Below are positions 55,688 to 64,000 of a DNA stretch of 64,000 bases, piece by piece. How positions within the stretch are numbered: position 1 is the stretch's first letter; each line of letters begins with the position of its first letter. The position numbers were made by a program, and so were the translations under genes. A model generated the notes under the pieces. The model was not told the DNA's origin and did not search any database. It saw only the letters and a list, made by a program, of their open reading frames with translations. The stretch comes from Pacificibacter marinus (GTDB taxonomy: Bacteria; Pseudomonadota; Alphaproteobacteria; Rhodobacterales; Rhodobacteraceae): positions 1 to 64,000 of the forward strand of contig NZ_FNZV01000012.1 of NCBI RefSeq assembly GCF_900109555.1. The letters are read 5' to 3'.

Positions 55688-57529
55688 TTATGCGTCGTCA
55701 GGCAAAATACGCACAGCACCCTTGGCCGCTGACGATGCAAAGGCCGCATAGGCTTTAAGCGCCGTTGAGACAAAGCGTGGACGATCCGCAGCAGGTTTCC
55801 ATGGCAGTGGACCAGCAGCTTCGCGACGTTTGGCAATCTCGGCGTCTGGGATGGCCAAGTGGATTTTGCGGTTTGGAATGTCGATTTCAATCGGATCGCC
55901 ATTTTGGATCAAGCCAATCAAGCCGCCCTCTGCCGCTTCTGGTGACACGTGACCAATCGATAGGCCAGATGTCCCGCCTGAGAATCGCCCGTCTGTGAGC
56001 AAAGCACATTTTTTGCCCAAGCCTTTGGATTTCAAATAAGACGTTGGGTACAACATTTCTTGCATGCCAGGGCCGCCTTGCGGACCTTCAAACCGAATCA
56101 CAACCACATCGCCAGACTCGACCTTGCGAGTCAAAATGCCTTGCACAGCGTCGTCTTGGCTGTCGAACACGTGGGCTTTGCCGTGGAACACAAGATTGCT
56201 TTCATCCACGCCAGCCGTTTTTACGATGCAGCCGTGTTCAGCGATGTTGCCGTACAAAACGGCCAAGCCGCCATCCTTTGAAAATGCGTTTTTGACTGAG
56301 CGCACAACACCATTCTGGCGGTCGTCATCCAGCTCTTTGTAGCGGTTGTCTGTCGAGAATGCCTGTGTGGTGCGTACGCCTCCGGGGGCTGCGCGATAGA
56401 ACGAATTGGTTTCGGGTGTGTTGGCGACTTTGATGTCCCATTTGGAAATTGCTTGTGCCATCGAATCCGAATGAACAGTCGGCACATCACCGTGCAACAA
56501 ACCGCCGCGGTGCAATTCGCCCAAGATGCCAAAAATCCCGCCCGCACGGTGGATGTCTTCCATGTGCACGTTGATTGTATTTGGCGCAACTTTACACAGG
56601 CACGGCACTTTGCGTGACAGACGGTCCATGTCAGCCATGGTAAAGTCCACACCGCCCTCATGTGCGATGGCCAAAAGGTGCAACACTGTGTTGGTCGACC
56701 CGCCCATCGCGATGTCCAAAGACATAGCATTCTCGAACGCTTCAAAGCTGGCGATGTCGCGTGGCAAAAGGCCGGGCTTTTCGTCTTCGTAATGCGCTTT
56801 GGTGATCTCAACGATCTTGCGACCCGCTTCCAAGAACAAGCGTTTGCGATCGACGTGCGTCGCCAGCGTAGATCCGTTGCCCGGCAATGCCAGACCAAGT
56901 GCCTCGGCCAAACAGTTCATTGAGTTGGCCGTGAACATCCCAGAACAGGACCCGCAGGTCGGGCAGGCGTTCTCTTCAATGTCTTTGACTTGCGCATCGG
57001 TGAACCTGTCATCAGCGGCGGCAACCATCGCGTCAACCAAATCGACTTTCATCTCAAGATCATCGATGGTCACTTTACCAGCTTCCATCGGGCCACCTGA
57101 TACGAAAATCACCGGAATGTTCAGGCGCATCGCGGCCATCATCATACCGGGGGTGATTTTATCGCAGTTGGAAATACACACCATCGCATCAGCACAATGC
57201 GCGTTGACCATGTATTCAACAGAATCGGCGATCAATTCGCGTGAGGGCAGGGAATAGAGCATCCCATCATGGCCCATCGCGATGCCGTCATCCACAGCAA
57301 TCGTGTTAAATTCTTTCGCCACGCCACCAGCGTCTTCGATCTCGCGGGCGACCATTTGACCAAGGTCTTTCAGGTGCACGTGACCAGGTACAAATTGCGT
57401 GAATGAGTTCACAACCGCGATGATCGGCTTGCCGAAATCACCATCTTTCATACCTGTGGCACGCCAGAGACCACGGGCCCCTGCCATGTTGCGACCGTGG
57501 GTGGAGCGGCGGGATTTGTAATGGGGCAT
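55688..57529 (-). CDS. ilvD: Dihydroxy-acid dehydratase
   Basis: A 613-residue Fe-S enzyme of valine/isoleucine synthesis. Features: [56 protein letters not shown], the cluster/Mg region [19 protein letters not shown], and [19 protein letters not shown] near the end. The ATG at 57529 ([10 protein letters not shown]) matches the family start; the longer frame adds 16 residues. Confidence 0.97.
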   Translation of the reverse strand: MPHYKSRRSTHGRNMAGARGLWRATGMKDGDFGKPIIAVVNSFTQFVPGHVHLKDLGQMVAREIEDAGGVAKEFNTIAVDDGIAMGHDGMLYSLPSRELIADSVEYMVNAHCADAMVCISNCDKITPGMMMAAMRLNIPVIFVSGGPMEAGKVTIDDLEMKVDLVDAMVAAADDRFTDAQVKDIEENACPTCGSCSGMFTANSMNCLAEALGLALPGNGSTLATHVDRKRLFLEAGRKIVEITKAHYEDEKPGLLPRDIASFEAFENAMSLDIAMGGSTNTVLHLLAIAHEGGVDFTMADMDRLSRKVPCLCKVAPNTINVHMEDIHRAGGIFGILGELHRGGLLHGDVPTVHSDSMAQAISKWDIKVANTPETNSFYRAAPGGVRTTQAFSTDNRYKELDDDRQNGVVRSVKNAFSKDGGLAVLYGNIAEHGCIVKTAGVDESNLVFHGKAHVFDSQDDAVQGILTRKVESGDVVVIRFEGPQGGPGMQEMLYPTSYLKSKGLGKKCALLTDGRFSGGTSGLSIGHVSPEAAEGGLIGLIQNGDPIEIDIPNRKIHLAIPDAEIAKRREAAGPLPWKPAADRPRFVSTALKAYAAFASSAAKGAVRILPDDA

Positions 57530-57693
57530 TTTTCTAACTTTCGTATTCGCTTGAGACGTATTGAACCTCTGGCTCAAATTTCTAGTGATACATACGCTGT
57601 TCGGGCGGGTGTTTCCAGTTGGTACACCAAATTACATAAGCATCAATTGTAGGAACCCGAATTTCAGGCCCTGATGCCAATGCTGGAATGCTC

Positions 57694-58743
57694 TTAGACC
57701 TTTTTAATCCGTTTAAGCGTGTCGCCAAAATCCAAAGACGGATCAAGCGATACCACTTCTTTGCCGACAGCAGCAGGATCAGAGGCGCGGTCCACAATAA
57801 TCTGTGCGGCAGCGCGGCCAATTTCAACGCGGCAGGCATCCATTGTCGCCAATTGGCGCGGCAAGCCGTCCAAAAATTCAATGCCGTTAAAGCCCGCCAA
57901 TCCAATCTGGCCAGGCACATCGATGCCGTTGTCCAGACAGTACAGCAGTCCACCAGCCCCAATCATGTCATTTGAATAATAGAGAAAATCCAAATCAGGG
58001 GTGCGGTTTAAAATGGTTTCGGTCATCTCGCGGCCCTTGGCCAGCGCGGACCCGCCAGAGTAAAATTCTTGATCTGCAACTTCCAAACCCGCTTTGGCAA
58101 GTGCTTCTGTAAAACCCTCAAACCGTTTGCGTGCACGGTGATCAAGCGGCATCTTTGTGCCAAGAAAACCGATCTTTTTATATCCTGCATCCACAATCGC
58201 CTGCGCCATTTTGCGCCCAGCGCGGCGATGCGAAATTCCAACGACAGCGTCAATCGCGACACCGTCAGTATCCATAATCTCAACAATCGGAATGCCCGCG
58301 GCCCCCAACATCGCTTTGGCGGCTTCCGTGTGTTCAAGTCCCGCGATAATCACGCCAGAGGGACGCCACGACAGCATTTCGTACAGCACGGCTTCTTCGC
58401 GCTCTGGTTTGTAATGGGTCACGCCAACGACTGGCTGCAATTCGGTGTCGTCCAGAATTTCCGAAATTCCGGTCATCACTTCGGGGAACACCATATTCGA
58501 CAGCGATGGGATGATCACAGCAACCAGATTGACCCGAGATGACGCCAGCGCCCCTGCAATTTTATTGGGCACATAGCCAAGATCGCGGGCCGCTTTAAGC
58601 ACCTTTTCACGAGTCGCTTCAGACACATCCCCGCGATTGCGTAACACGCGGCTTACGGTCATTTCAGAAACCCCAGAGACCTCAGAAACGTCTCGCAGTG
58701 TCAGGGGGCGTTTGGGAATGGGGCGAACGGGCGTTTGCGTCAT
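57694..58743 (-). CDS. LacI-family transcriptional regulator (GntR/gluconate-type)
   Basis: A 349-residue LacI regulator: N-terminal helix-turn-helix LTLRDVSEVSGVSEMTVSRVLRN and hinge VPNKIAGALASSR, then a periplasmic-binding-like domain (VAVIIPSLSNMVFPEVMTGI, PDLDFLYYSNDMIGAGGL, GLAGFNGIEF) that would bind a sugar or sugar acid. It most resembles gluconate-type LacI repressors. A matching operator lies 81 bp upstream. No sugar catabolic genes are adjacent, so targets are elsewhere. Confidence 0.88.
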   Translation of the reverse strand: MTQTPVRPIPKRPLTLRDVSEVSGVSEMTVSRVLRNRGDVSEATREKVLKAARDLGYVPNKIAGALASSRVNLVAVIIPSLSNMVFPEVMTGISEILDDTELQPVVGVTHYKPEREEAVLYEMLSWRPSGVIIAGLEHTEAAKAMLGAAGIPIVEIMDTDGVAIDAVVGISHRRAGRKMAQAIVDAGYKKIGFLGTKMPLDHRARKRFEGFTEALAKAGLEVADQEFYSGGSALAKGREMTETILNRTPDLDFLYYSNDMIGAGGLLYCLDNGIDVPGQIGLAGFNGIEFLDGLPRQLATMDACRVEIGRAAAQIIVDRASDPAAVGKEVVSLDPSLDFGDTLKRIKKV

Positions 58744-58823
58744 AGTATGCGTGCTTTCACTGCTAGATACGCGCGCAACAATACATGGAAAATCAGCCTT
58801 GTCCACGCGACACGAAACCGCTA

Positions 58824-58837
58824 TGTTAACGCTAACA
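58824..58837. promoter_or_regulatory. LacI-family operator
   Basis: TGTTAACGCTAACA: perfect 5-bp arms TGTTA/TAACA around ACGC, the form bound by gluconate-type LacI regulators. It lies upstream of the lacI-type gene, consistent with autoregulation. Confidence 0.7.
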
Positions 58838-58920
58838 GGGCGAAATCATTGGTTTTGCTCTAAAATAACATCCGAATCGTCCTGCAAGCTCTCTAACTCT
58901 CAGTGCGGTCTCGGATTTAG

Positions 58921-58952
58921 AGGGGGAGTGGTGGGCCAAATTCGCTCCCCCT
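58921..58952. repeat. 8-bp inverted repeat in the lacI-tRNA-Arg gap
   Basis: AGGGGGAG (58921-58928) and CTCCCCCT (58945-58952) flank 16 bases. It can form a hairpin but no clear T run follows. Role unknown; no gene is seen in 58744-59059. Confidence 0.35.
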
Positions 58953-59059
58953 TACCTTATTCCCAAGACATTTAATGCGATTGCCATGTTCGCGTGTTTT
59001 TAATCACGTCAGACAGATATTGTGTTTCTGTATCCCTCAGCGCTAAACAGGGCGCGCGT

Positions 59060-59136
59060 GGTCCCGTGGCTCAACTGGATAGAGCAGCCCCCTCCTAAGG
59101 GGCAGGTTACTGGTTCGAATCCAGTCGGGATCACCA
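59060..59136 (+). tRNA. tRNA-Arg (CCT)
   Basis: A 77-base tRNA with encoded CCA. Acceptor GGTCCCG pairs CGGGATC; anticodon loop CTCCTAA reads CCT; T arm CTGGTTCGAATCCAG. Confidence 0.97.
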
Positions 59137-59212
59137 TTATGTGCAGTTTTCTTGGCGGCTGAGGTGGTGGACTAAATCCTGTCGTGCGTGTCGCTTGAGA
59201 ATGCGTTGTGCG

Positions 59213-59914
59213 TTAGACCATTTTAATCACATCGCGCGGCACAGACAGCATGTAGCCTTTGCGTGCAATGTTCTTAACCAAGAGTTCACTCATCATTTGG
59301 TTTCCAAGTGTATCGCGCAATCGTTTGATGCGCGTCGCACCCGCAGCTTCATCACAGTCAACAGCATTTCGCCCAGACACAACGCCTTCAATCTCGGCCC
59401 CGCTGAGCACATCATCGTCCAAACGCGCTTCGGCCAAAACGCACAGCGTTTCAATCGCCGCGCCGGTCAGTTTGAATTCCATGTTGTTAAGGTAGACCGT
59501 ATTTTCAGCACGCGAAATCAACAAAGATGAAATTTGAATACCCTGCTTTTCAATCTCTGACATGCGTCGGTTGAGACCTAAAATCGTCAACAAAAACACC
59601 AAAGACGCCACCAGCAAAGCCGTGGCAAACAACATCAACACAAAGATGACAACGCGGTAACTGGTCAACGTATCGGAAAACGCAGTGCCCGATTGCGCCA
59701 GAATTTCCAACAGCTTGATCTCAGCGTTTGATGTCAGATTGTCGTTCTCAACAAAGATCGTTTCAACCCGCGCATTGAAAGCATTGGCATCGGGTAAATT
59801 GGCAAACAAAAGCCCCGCAGCAATAAGCAAAATCAACACAATAGCCACAATCCCAAGCGTCAAAACGCGCCCAGATTTATGGCTCTCAGTAACGGAGGAA
59901 ATAGGCTCCAGCAC
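59213..59914 (-). CDS. Membrane-anchored protein with C-terminal OmpR-type winged helix (inverted ToxR-like)
   Basis: A 233-residue protein with two membrane helices (about 15-38 and 84-110), a short segment between them expected to face the periplasm, and a cytoplasmic C-terminal winged helix of the Trans_reg_C type (VYLNNMEFKLTGAAIETLCVLAE, ATRIKRLRDTLG, IARKGYMLSVPRD). ToxR and CadC have the opposite order, DNA-binding domain first. The start is uncertain; GTG 59914 has GGAA upstream and is used, and ATG 59944 is an alternative. It overlaps the secreted-protein gene upstream by 29 bp. Target genes and signal are unknown. Confidence 0.72.
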   Translation of the reverse strand: MLEPISSVTESHKSGRVLTLGIVAIVLILLIAAGLLFANLPDANAFNARVETIFVENDNLTSNAEIKLLEILAQSGTAFSDTLTSYRVVIFVLMLFATALLVASLVFLLTILGLNRRMSEIEKQGIQISSLLISRAENTVYLNNMEFKLTGAAIETLCVLAEARLDDDVLSGAEIEGVVSGRNAVDCDEAAGATRIKRLRDTLGNQMMSELLVKNIARKGYMLSVPRDVIKMV

Positions 59915-60188
59915 TTTCTTTTTTTCCTTGCAAATCAGTCTCATCGACAAAGCCGACAATTGATAAAAACACCCAACCATCAGCCGCAAGGCGCGGTGTC
60001 AATGCAGCTTGAGCCGCACTCTTGGTGCATTGGGCATCACTCAGTTTGGCTATACCGTAATGCAGTTTCAAAGGGTTGTCCCGCTTTGCTTTGTATTCAG
60101 CATAACAGGCAGCGTGGCTGGCCATCGGCACAAAAGCTAACGCCAGTGCTGTGGCCAAAATACGGGGGAATGCGCGTGTGTGTGTCAT
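59886..60188 (-). CDS. Secreted 100-residue protein of unknown function
   Basis: A signal peptide (about 1-27, ending SHA) is followed by about 73 residues with two cysteines (AACYAEYKAKRD and DAQCTKSAAQ) and an aromatic strand-like end (GWVFLSIVGFVDE). No family is recognised. Its stop region overlaps the start of the membrane winged-helix gene on the same strand, suggesting coupling, so it may be a sensor partner or target. Confidence 0.68.
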   Translation of the reverse strand: MTHTRAFPRILATALALAFVPMASHAACYAEYKAKRDNPLKLHYGIAKLSDAQCTKSAAQAALTPRLAADGWVFLSIVGFVDETDLQGKKESAGAYFLRY

Positions 60189-60364
60189 GCTTGAACTCTG
60201 CGCAATTCACCAATGTTATTCAATATCAAAGACCGCGTGCGCCGCTGATAAGCGATATCATTTCGCTGATATTGTGCGGCATCGTCCCTGTGATCCATTC
60301 CTGTTCCATCGACACTCTGCACGGTTCCAATCTGTGCGGTGCCAGCAACAAGAAAGGATGTCTC

Positions 60365-60877
60365 ATGAAGACTTCAATCCACACGTCAAAGAAACGTACA
60401 CCGAAATTCGCCGCAGGTCTGGTGGCTTTGTCCTTGGCCATCTCTGGTCTCTCCGTCGCCCCCGCACGGGCTGGTGATGCTGACGTGGCCCGCGCCATTG
60501 GCGGGCTCTTGACCTTGTTTGTGGTTGGCAAAGCGATCGAAAACCATTCCTCTAAATCCAAAGCAGCCCCTGTCAAATCTCAGCACGATCGCCACAACAC
60601 GCCCCGCGTTGATCGTCGCTCGTCTTTCGATATCCCCAGCAGTTGCGTGGTCAGCGTGCAAGGCAACCGAAATCGTCTGCAAACCGTCGCCATGGAAAAC
60701 TGCGTGATGAAAAATCGCCGCTCTGCCGTGGCATTGCCACGTGCCTGCGAAACAGTGGTGCGCACCAAACGTGGCCGCGCAGATGCCTATGACGTCGGGT
60801 GCCTCAACAACTTCGGATACCGCGTTACACAATCTGACGGCAAAGGCGGATACCACGGCAAAGGGTCTTTGCGCTAA
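60365..60877 (+). CDS. Secreted four-cysteine basic protein of unknown function
   Basis: A 170-residue protein. A signal peptide (about 1-36, ending ARA) leads to a hydrophobic glycine segment (VARAIGGLLTLFVVGKAI), a basic linker and a C-terminal region with four cysteines (SSCVVSV, MENCVMK, RACETVV, VGCLNN) that could form two disulfides. Tail is glycine-rich. No family recognised. Divergent from the preceding pair and followed by a terminator. Confidence 0.7.
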   Translation: MKTSIHTSKKRTPKFAAGLVALSLAISGLSVAPARAGDADVARAIGGLLTLFVVGKAIENHSSKSKAAPVKSQHDRHNTPRVDRRSSFDIPSSCVVSVQGNRNRLQTVAMENCVMKNRRSAVALPRACETVVRTKRGRADAYDVGCLNNFGYRVTQSDGKGGYHGKGSLR

Positions 60878-60925
60878 ATTGAAATAGAATACGCGTGCGT
60901 CATGTCCCCATGTCTCGCGTCACTT

Positions 60926-60959
60926 GGCGGGTGGTTCATGCGTTCCACCCGCCCTTTTT
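60926..60959 (+). terminator. Terminator after the four-cysteine protein
   Basis: GGCGGGTGG pairs CCACCCGCC (9 bp) around a 10-base loop, then CTTTTT; 48 bp past the stop. Confidence 0.87.
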
Positions 60960-61005
60960 ATGATTCTCCTTGCCCTTGTGCCGCGCATCCGCTTTCACAG
61001 GGGGT

Positions 61006-61617
61006 ATGATATATACACCTGATTTTTCTTTCGAAACGGCGGCCGCGGGTCGCGGTTATTCTCGTATTGTTGGCGTTGACGAAGTGGGCCGTGGCCCGCT
61101 GTCCGGCCCTGTTGTGGCTGCCGCTGTGTGGCTCGATCCGAATCGCATTCCCGAGGGGATGAATGATTCTAAAAAGTTGACCGCAAAACGGCGCGAGGCT
61201 CTGTATGATCAAATTCTTGCAGTCGCAGATGTCTCTATTGCGTCCTGTTCCGTCGAAGAAATCGACGAGATCAATATTTTACAAGCCTCTTTACGTGCGA
61301 TGGAACGTGCCGTGGCAGGCCTGAAAACCCAAGCGGACTATGTTTTGGTCGATGGCAATAAAATCCCCGCTGCGTTCGGGGGGAATGCCGAAGCGATTGT
61401 CAAAGGCGATGCGCGATCTTTGTCGATTTCTGCCGCCTCTATTGTTGCAAAAACATGGCGTGATCGGCTGATGGTGGATTTGGCGCAACAGTACCCCGGT
61501 TATGGATGGGAAAAGAACGCAGGTTACGGCACCAAACTGCACTTGGAAGGCTTGGCCAAATTCGGTGTGACCCCACACCATAGACGTTCGTTCAAACCTA
61601 TACACAAGATGTTGTAG
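61006..61617 (+). CDS. rnhB: Ribonuclease HII
   Basis: A 203-residue RNase H2 removing ribonucleotides from DNA. Catalytic acidic residues lie in GVDEVGRGPLSGPVVAAAV, VLVDGNKIP and KGDARSLSISAASIVAK; GYGWEKNAGYGTKLHLEGL and PHHRRSF close the domain. The start at ATG 61006 (MIYTPDFSFE) is preferred; upstream in-frame codons look non-coding. rnhB-ccrM adjacency is typical of alphaproteobacteria. Confidence 0.95.
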   Translation: MIYTPDFSFETAAAGRGYSRIVGVDEVGRGPLSGPVVAAAVWLDPNRIPEGMNDSKKLTAKRREALYDQILAVADVSIASCSVEEIDEINILQASLRAMERAVAGLKTQADYVLVDGNKIPAAFGGNAEAIVKGDARSLSISAASIVAKTWRDRLMVDLAQQYPGYGWEKNAGYGTKLHLEGLAKFGVTPHHRRSFKPIHKML

Positions 61618-61638
61618 CAAGCATTTTTATAACACCTT

Positions 61639-62853
<1,215 letters not shown>

Positions 62854-62970
62854 GGGCACTTTCCAACAATTTGGTTTGATCGATCCTCCGTAAAAGGGGG
62901 TCGGTTAGATCTGCCCGACAGTTAGCATACAGTTGCCATACATATAGCATATGCCAAACAGACGGATCGC

Positions 62971-63086
62971 AGACCGCCCTTTTGGGCAGGGTTGCGCCCT
63001 GTTTGCGCACAAAAAGTTACCGCCTGATGCCTGTGGTCTGACTTCCACGGCATCCTCCTTGCCCCGCCTTATGGCGGGGCTTTTTT
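62971..63086 (+). ncRNA. Candidate small RNA downstream of ccrM
   Basis: Between ccrM and alkB a series of hairpins ends in a strong terminator: GCCC-TTTT-GGGC (62976-62987), CAGGG-TTGCG-CCCTG (62987-63001), a 10-bp stem GATGCC-T-GTGG with CCAC-GGCATC (63026-63054), an unpaired CCTCCTT (63054-63060), and the terminator GCCCCGCC-TTAT-GGCGGGGC with TTTTTT (63061-63086). The CCTCCTT linker is complementary to Shine-Dalgarno sequences. The 5' end is a guess. It might instead be the ccrM 3' UTR or a processed product of it. Confidence 0.55.
63061..63086 (+). terminator. Rho-independent terminator downstream of ccrM / candidate sRNA
   Basis: A perfect 8-bp GC stem with a TTAT loop followed by six T. 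It also abuts the end of convergent alkB. Confidence 0.92.
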
Positions 63087-63098
63087 ATGGGCGTACTT

Positions 63099-64000
63099 TT
63101 ATAATCGGGGCAGGGGATTGGTGCCCTGTTTGTAGGGCTCCCAGTCTTTAAATGTAGCAATATCAGGGTAGTACTGCTTACGCCATTCTTTGACACGCGG
63201 GTTCATAACGCGTCGCCACAAAGGCGGCACCATGGCCGCAAACGTCATCACAGGATAGCCATAGGGCAACTGCGGCGCGTCATCTTCGGAATAGTTTTGC
63301 AGTAGCGGGAAACGACGATCTGGCTTGTAATGATGATCGGAATGGCGCTGCAAATTGATCAACAACCAATTGGTCGCCATCTGCGCCGCATTCCAACTGT
63401 GATGTGGTTGAACATGCTCATATTTTCCGTCGCCAAGGTGCCTGCGCGTGAGGCCGTAATGTTCCACATAATTGGTCAATTCAAGCTGCCAAACGGCAAT
63501 GAAAGCCTGCCAAATAAATAGGAAAAATCCGGCTGTTCCGCCAAGTAATACGGCCAAAATCAACATGCAAAGTTGCAATATCCAATAGCGAAAATGTGGG
63601 TTGCGCGGGTGCAAGGCAGGCAAGTCGCGCCGTGCCAAAAGCGCCTTTTCCGCAGCCCAAGCAGACATAGGCCCCTCATACAGAACACGCCAGAAAAAGT
63701 GATGAAATCCTTCATTGTATAGCGCCGTCACCGCATCGCGCCGTGTGCCGACATGCTTGTGATGCACCAGTAAATGTTCGGTCCGAAAATGCGAATAAAG
63801 CACTGATGCCAATAGTAAATCCCCAAGCCAGCGCTCTAGTTTATTGCCCTGATGCAAAAGCTCATGGGCATAGACTATGCCGATTGTGCCAGAGGACACG
63901 CCAAGGCTAAAGAACAGCACAATGATCTCTGTGCGCGACAGGTGATCCGTATGGGTGACGAAGTAGATCAACCCATAAATCATCACGAATTGAACCGGAA
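63099..64000 (-). CDS. alkB: Alkane 1-monooxygenase (AlkB type), N-terminus cut by window edge
   Basis: The visible 300 residues are the C-terminal three quarters of an integral-membrane di-iron alkane hydroxylase; the frame stays open to the edge at 64000. The histidine boxes are HELLHQ, HLLVHHKHVGTRRD, NYVEHYGL and LQRHSDHHYKP, in the spacing of AlkB. Several membrane helices are visible. Full-length relatives have about 380-400 residues, so about 90 lie outside. It converges with ccrM and the sRNA candidate. It would hydroxylate medium-chain alkanes to alcohols with rubredoxin. Confidence 0.93.
   Translation of the reverse strand, partial: PVQFVMIYGLIYFVTHTDHLSRTEIIVLFFSLGVSSGTIGIVYAHELLHQGNKLERWLGDLLLASVLYSHFRTEHLLVHHKHVGTRRDAVTALYNEGFHHFFWRVLYEGPMSAWAAEKALLARRDLPALHPRNPHFRYWILQLCMLILAVLLGGTAGFFLFIWQAFIAVWQLELTNYVEHYGLTRRHLGDGKYEHVQPHHSWNAAQMATNWLLINLQRHSDHHYKPDRRFPLLQNYSEDDAPQLPYGYPVMTFAAMVPPLWRRVMNPRVKEWRKQYYPDIATFKDWEPYKQGTNPLPRL

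Noticed and set aside
59879-60364. In-frame 162-codon upstream extension of the four-cysteine protein
   Set aside because: It runs antisense through two minus-strand genes and has no protein-like pattern; the ATG at 60365 starts a proper signal peptide.

Overview
The window is a contiguous piece of an alphaproteobacterial chromosome, almost certainly a marine member of the Roseobacter group (Rhodobacteraceae). The grounds are gene content and order: the kdsD-lptC-lptA-lptB-hpf-ptsN block, ccrM beside rnhB, petPR and petABC of the Rhodobacter type, the paz-nirK-nirV/nnrR/norCBQD denitrification cluster, thiBPQ behind a TPP riboswitch, and an AlkB-type alkane hydroxylase. This is inference from protein families read by eye; no database search was run. 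I saw no insertion sequence, prophage, CRISPR array or rRNA operon. Three tRNA genes are present: Leu-CAG, Lys-TTT and Arg-CCT.

Layout. 1-6465 is a plus-strand surface-glycan locus: the end of galU, galE, two related family-2-like glycosyltransferases, a Core-2/I-branching transferase with a long C-terminal extension, and a two-part sulfotransferase. 6474-11324 (minus) holds the Kdo/LPS-export and stress block: rnd, kdsD, lptC, lptA, lptB, hpf and ptsN. 11636-12955 is one protein fusing a His-tailed PadR repressor to a siderophore-interacting ferric reductase (a natural YqjI-YqjH fusion), with a 41-bp palindromic operator directly upstream. 13130-23168 is a denitrification island running from nitrite to nitrous oxide: pseudoazurin, NirK, NirV, NnrR, a redox-disulfide (DUF1858) protein, NorCBQD, two mini membrane proteins, NnrS and a tiny Arg-tailed ORF. 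Two 14-bp FNR/NNR-type boxes sit in its two divergent promoters.

23392-45422 is mostly housekeeping: tRNA-Leu, an NDUFA9-like protein, uppP, gltD and gltB separated by a strongly structured 175-nt leader, mtgA, a GST, queG, ilvE, petP-petR, xseB-ispA-dxs, an SDR, amn, HU, an EamA transporter and aroC. 45529-48851 is the TPP-riboswitch-controlled thiamine transporter thiBPQ. 48906-51615 is the cytochrome bc1 operon petABC (minus). 51866-58743 holds an outer-membrane barrel, a GST, mtaB-dapF, tRNA-Lys, ilvD and a LacI-type regulator with its own operator. 59060-64000 holds tRNA-Arg, an unusual membrane-anchored winged-helix protein with two secreted proteins of unknown function beside it, rnhB, ccrM with three GANTC sites in its leader, a candidate small RNA with a CCUCCUU linker, and a truncated alkB at the window edge.

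The most promising undescribed elements are the gltD-gltB intergenic three-way-junction RNA (27139-27284), the candidate sRNA downstream of ccrM (62971-63086), the PadR-ferric reductase fusion with its palindrome, and the inverted ToxR-like protein at 59213-59914. Denitrification proteins, bc1 and pseudoazurin form one electron path: quinol to bc1 to cytochrome c or pseudoazurin to NirK and NorBC.
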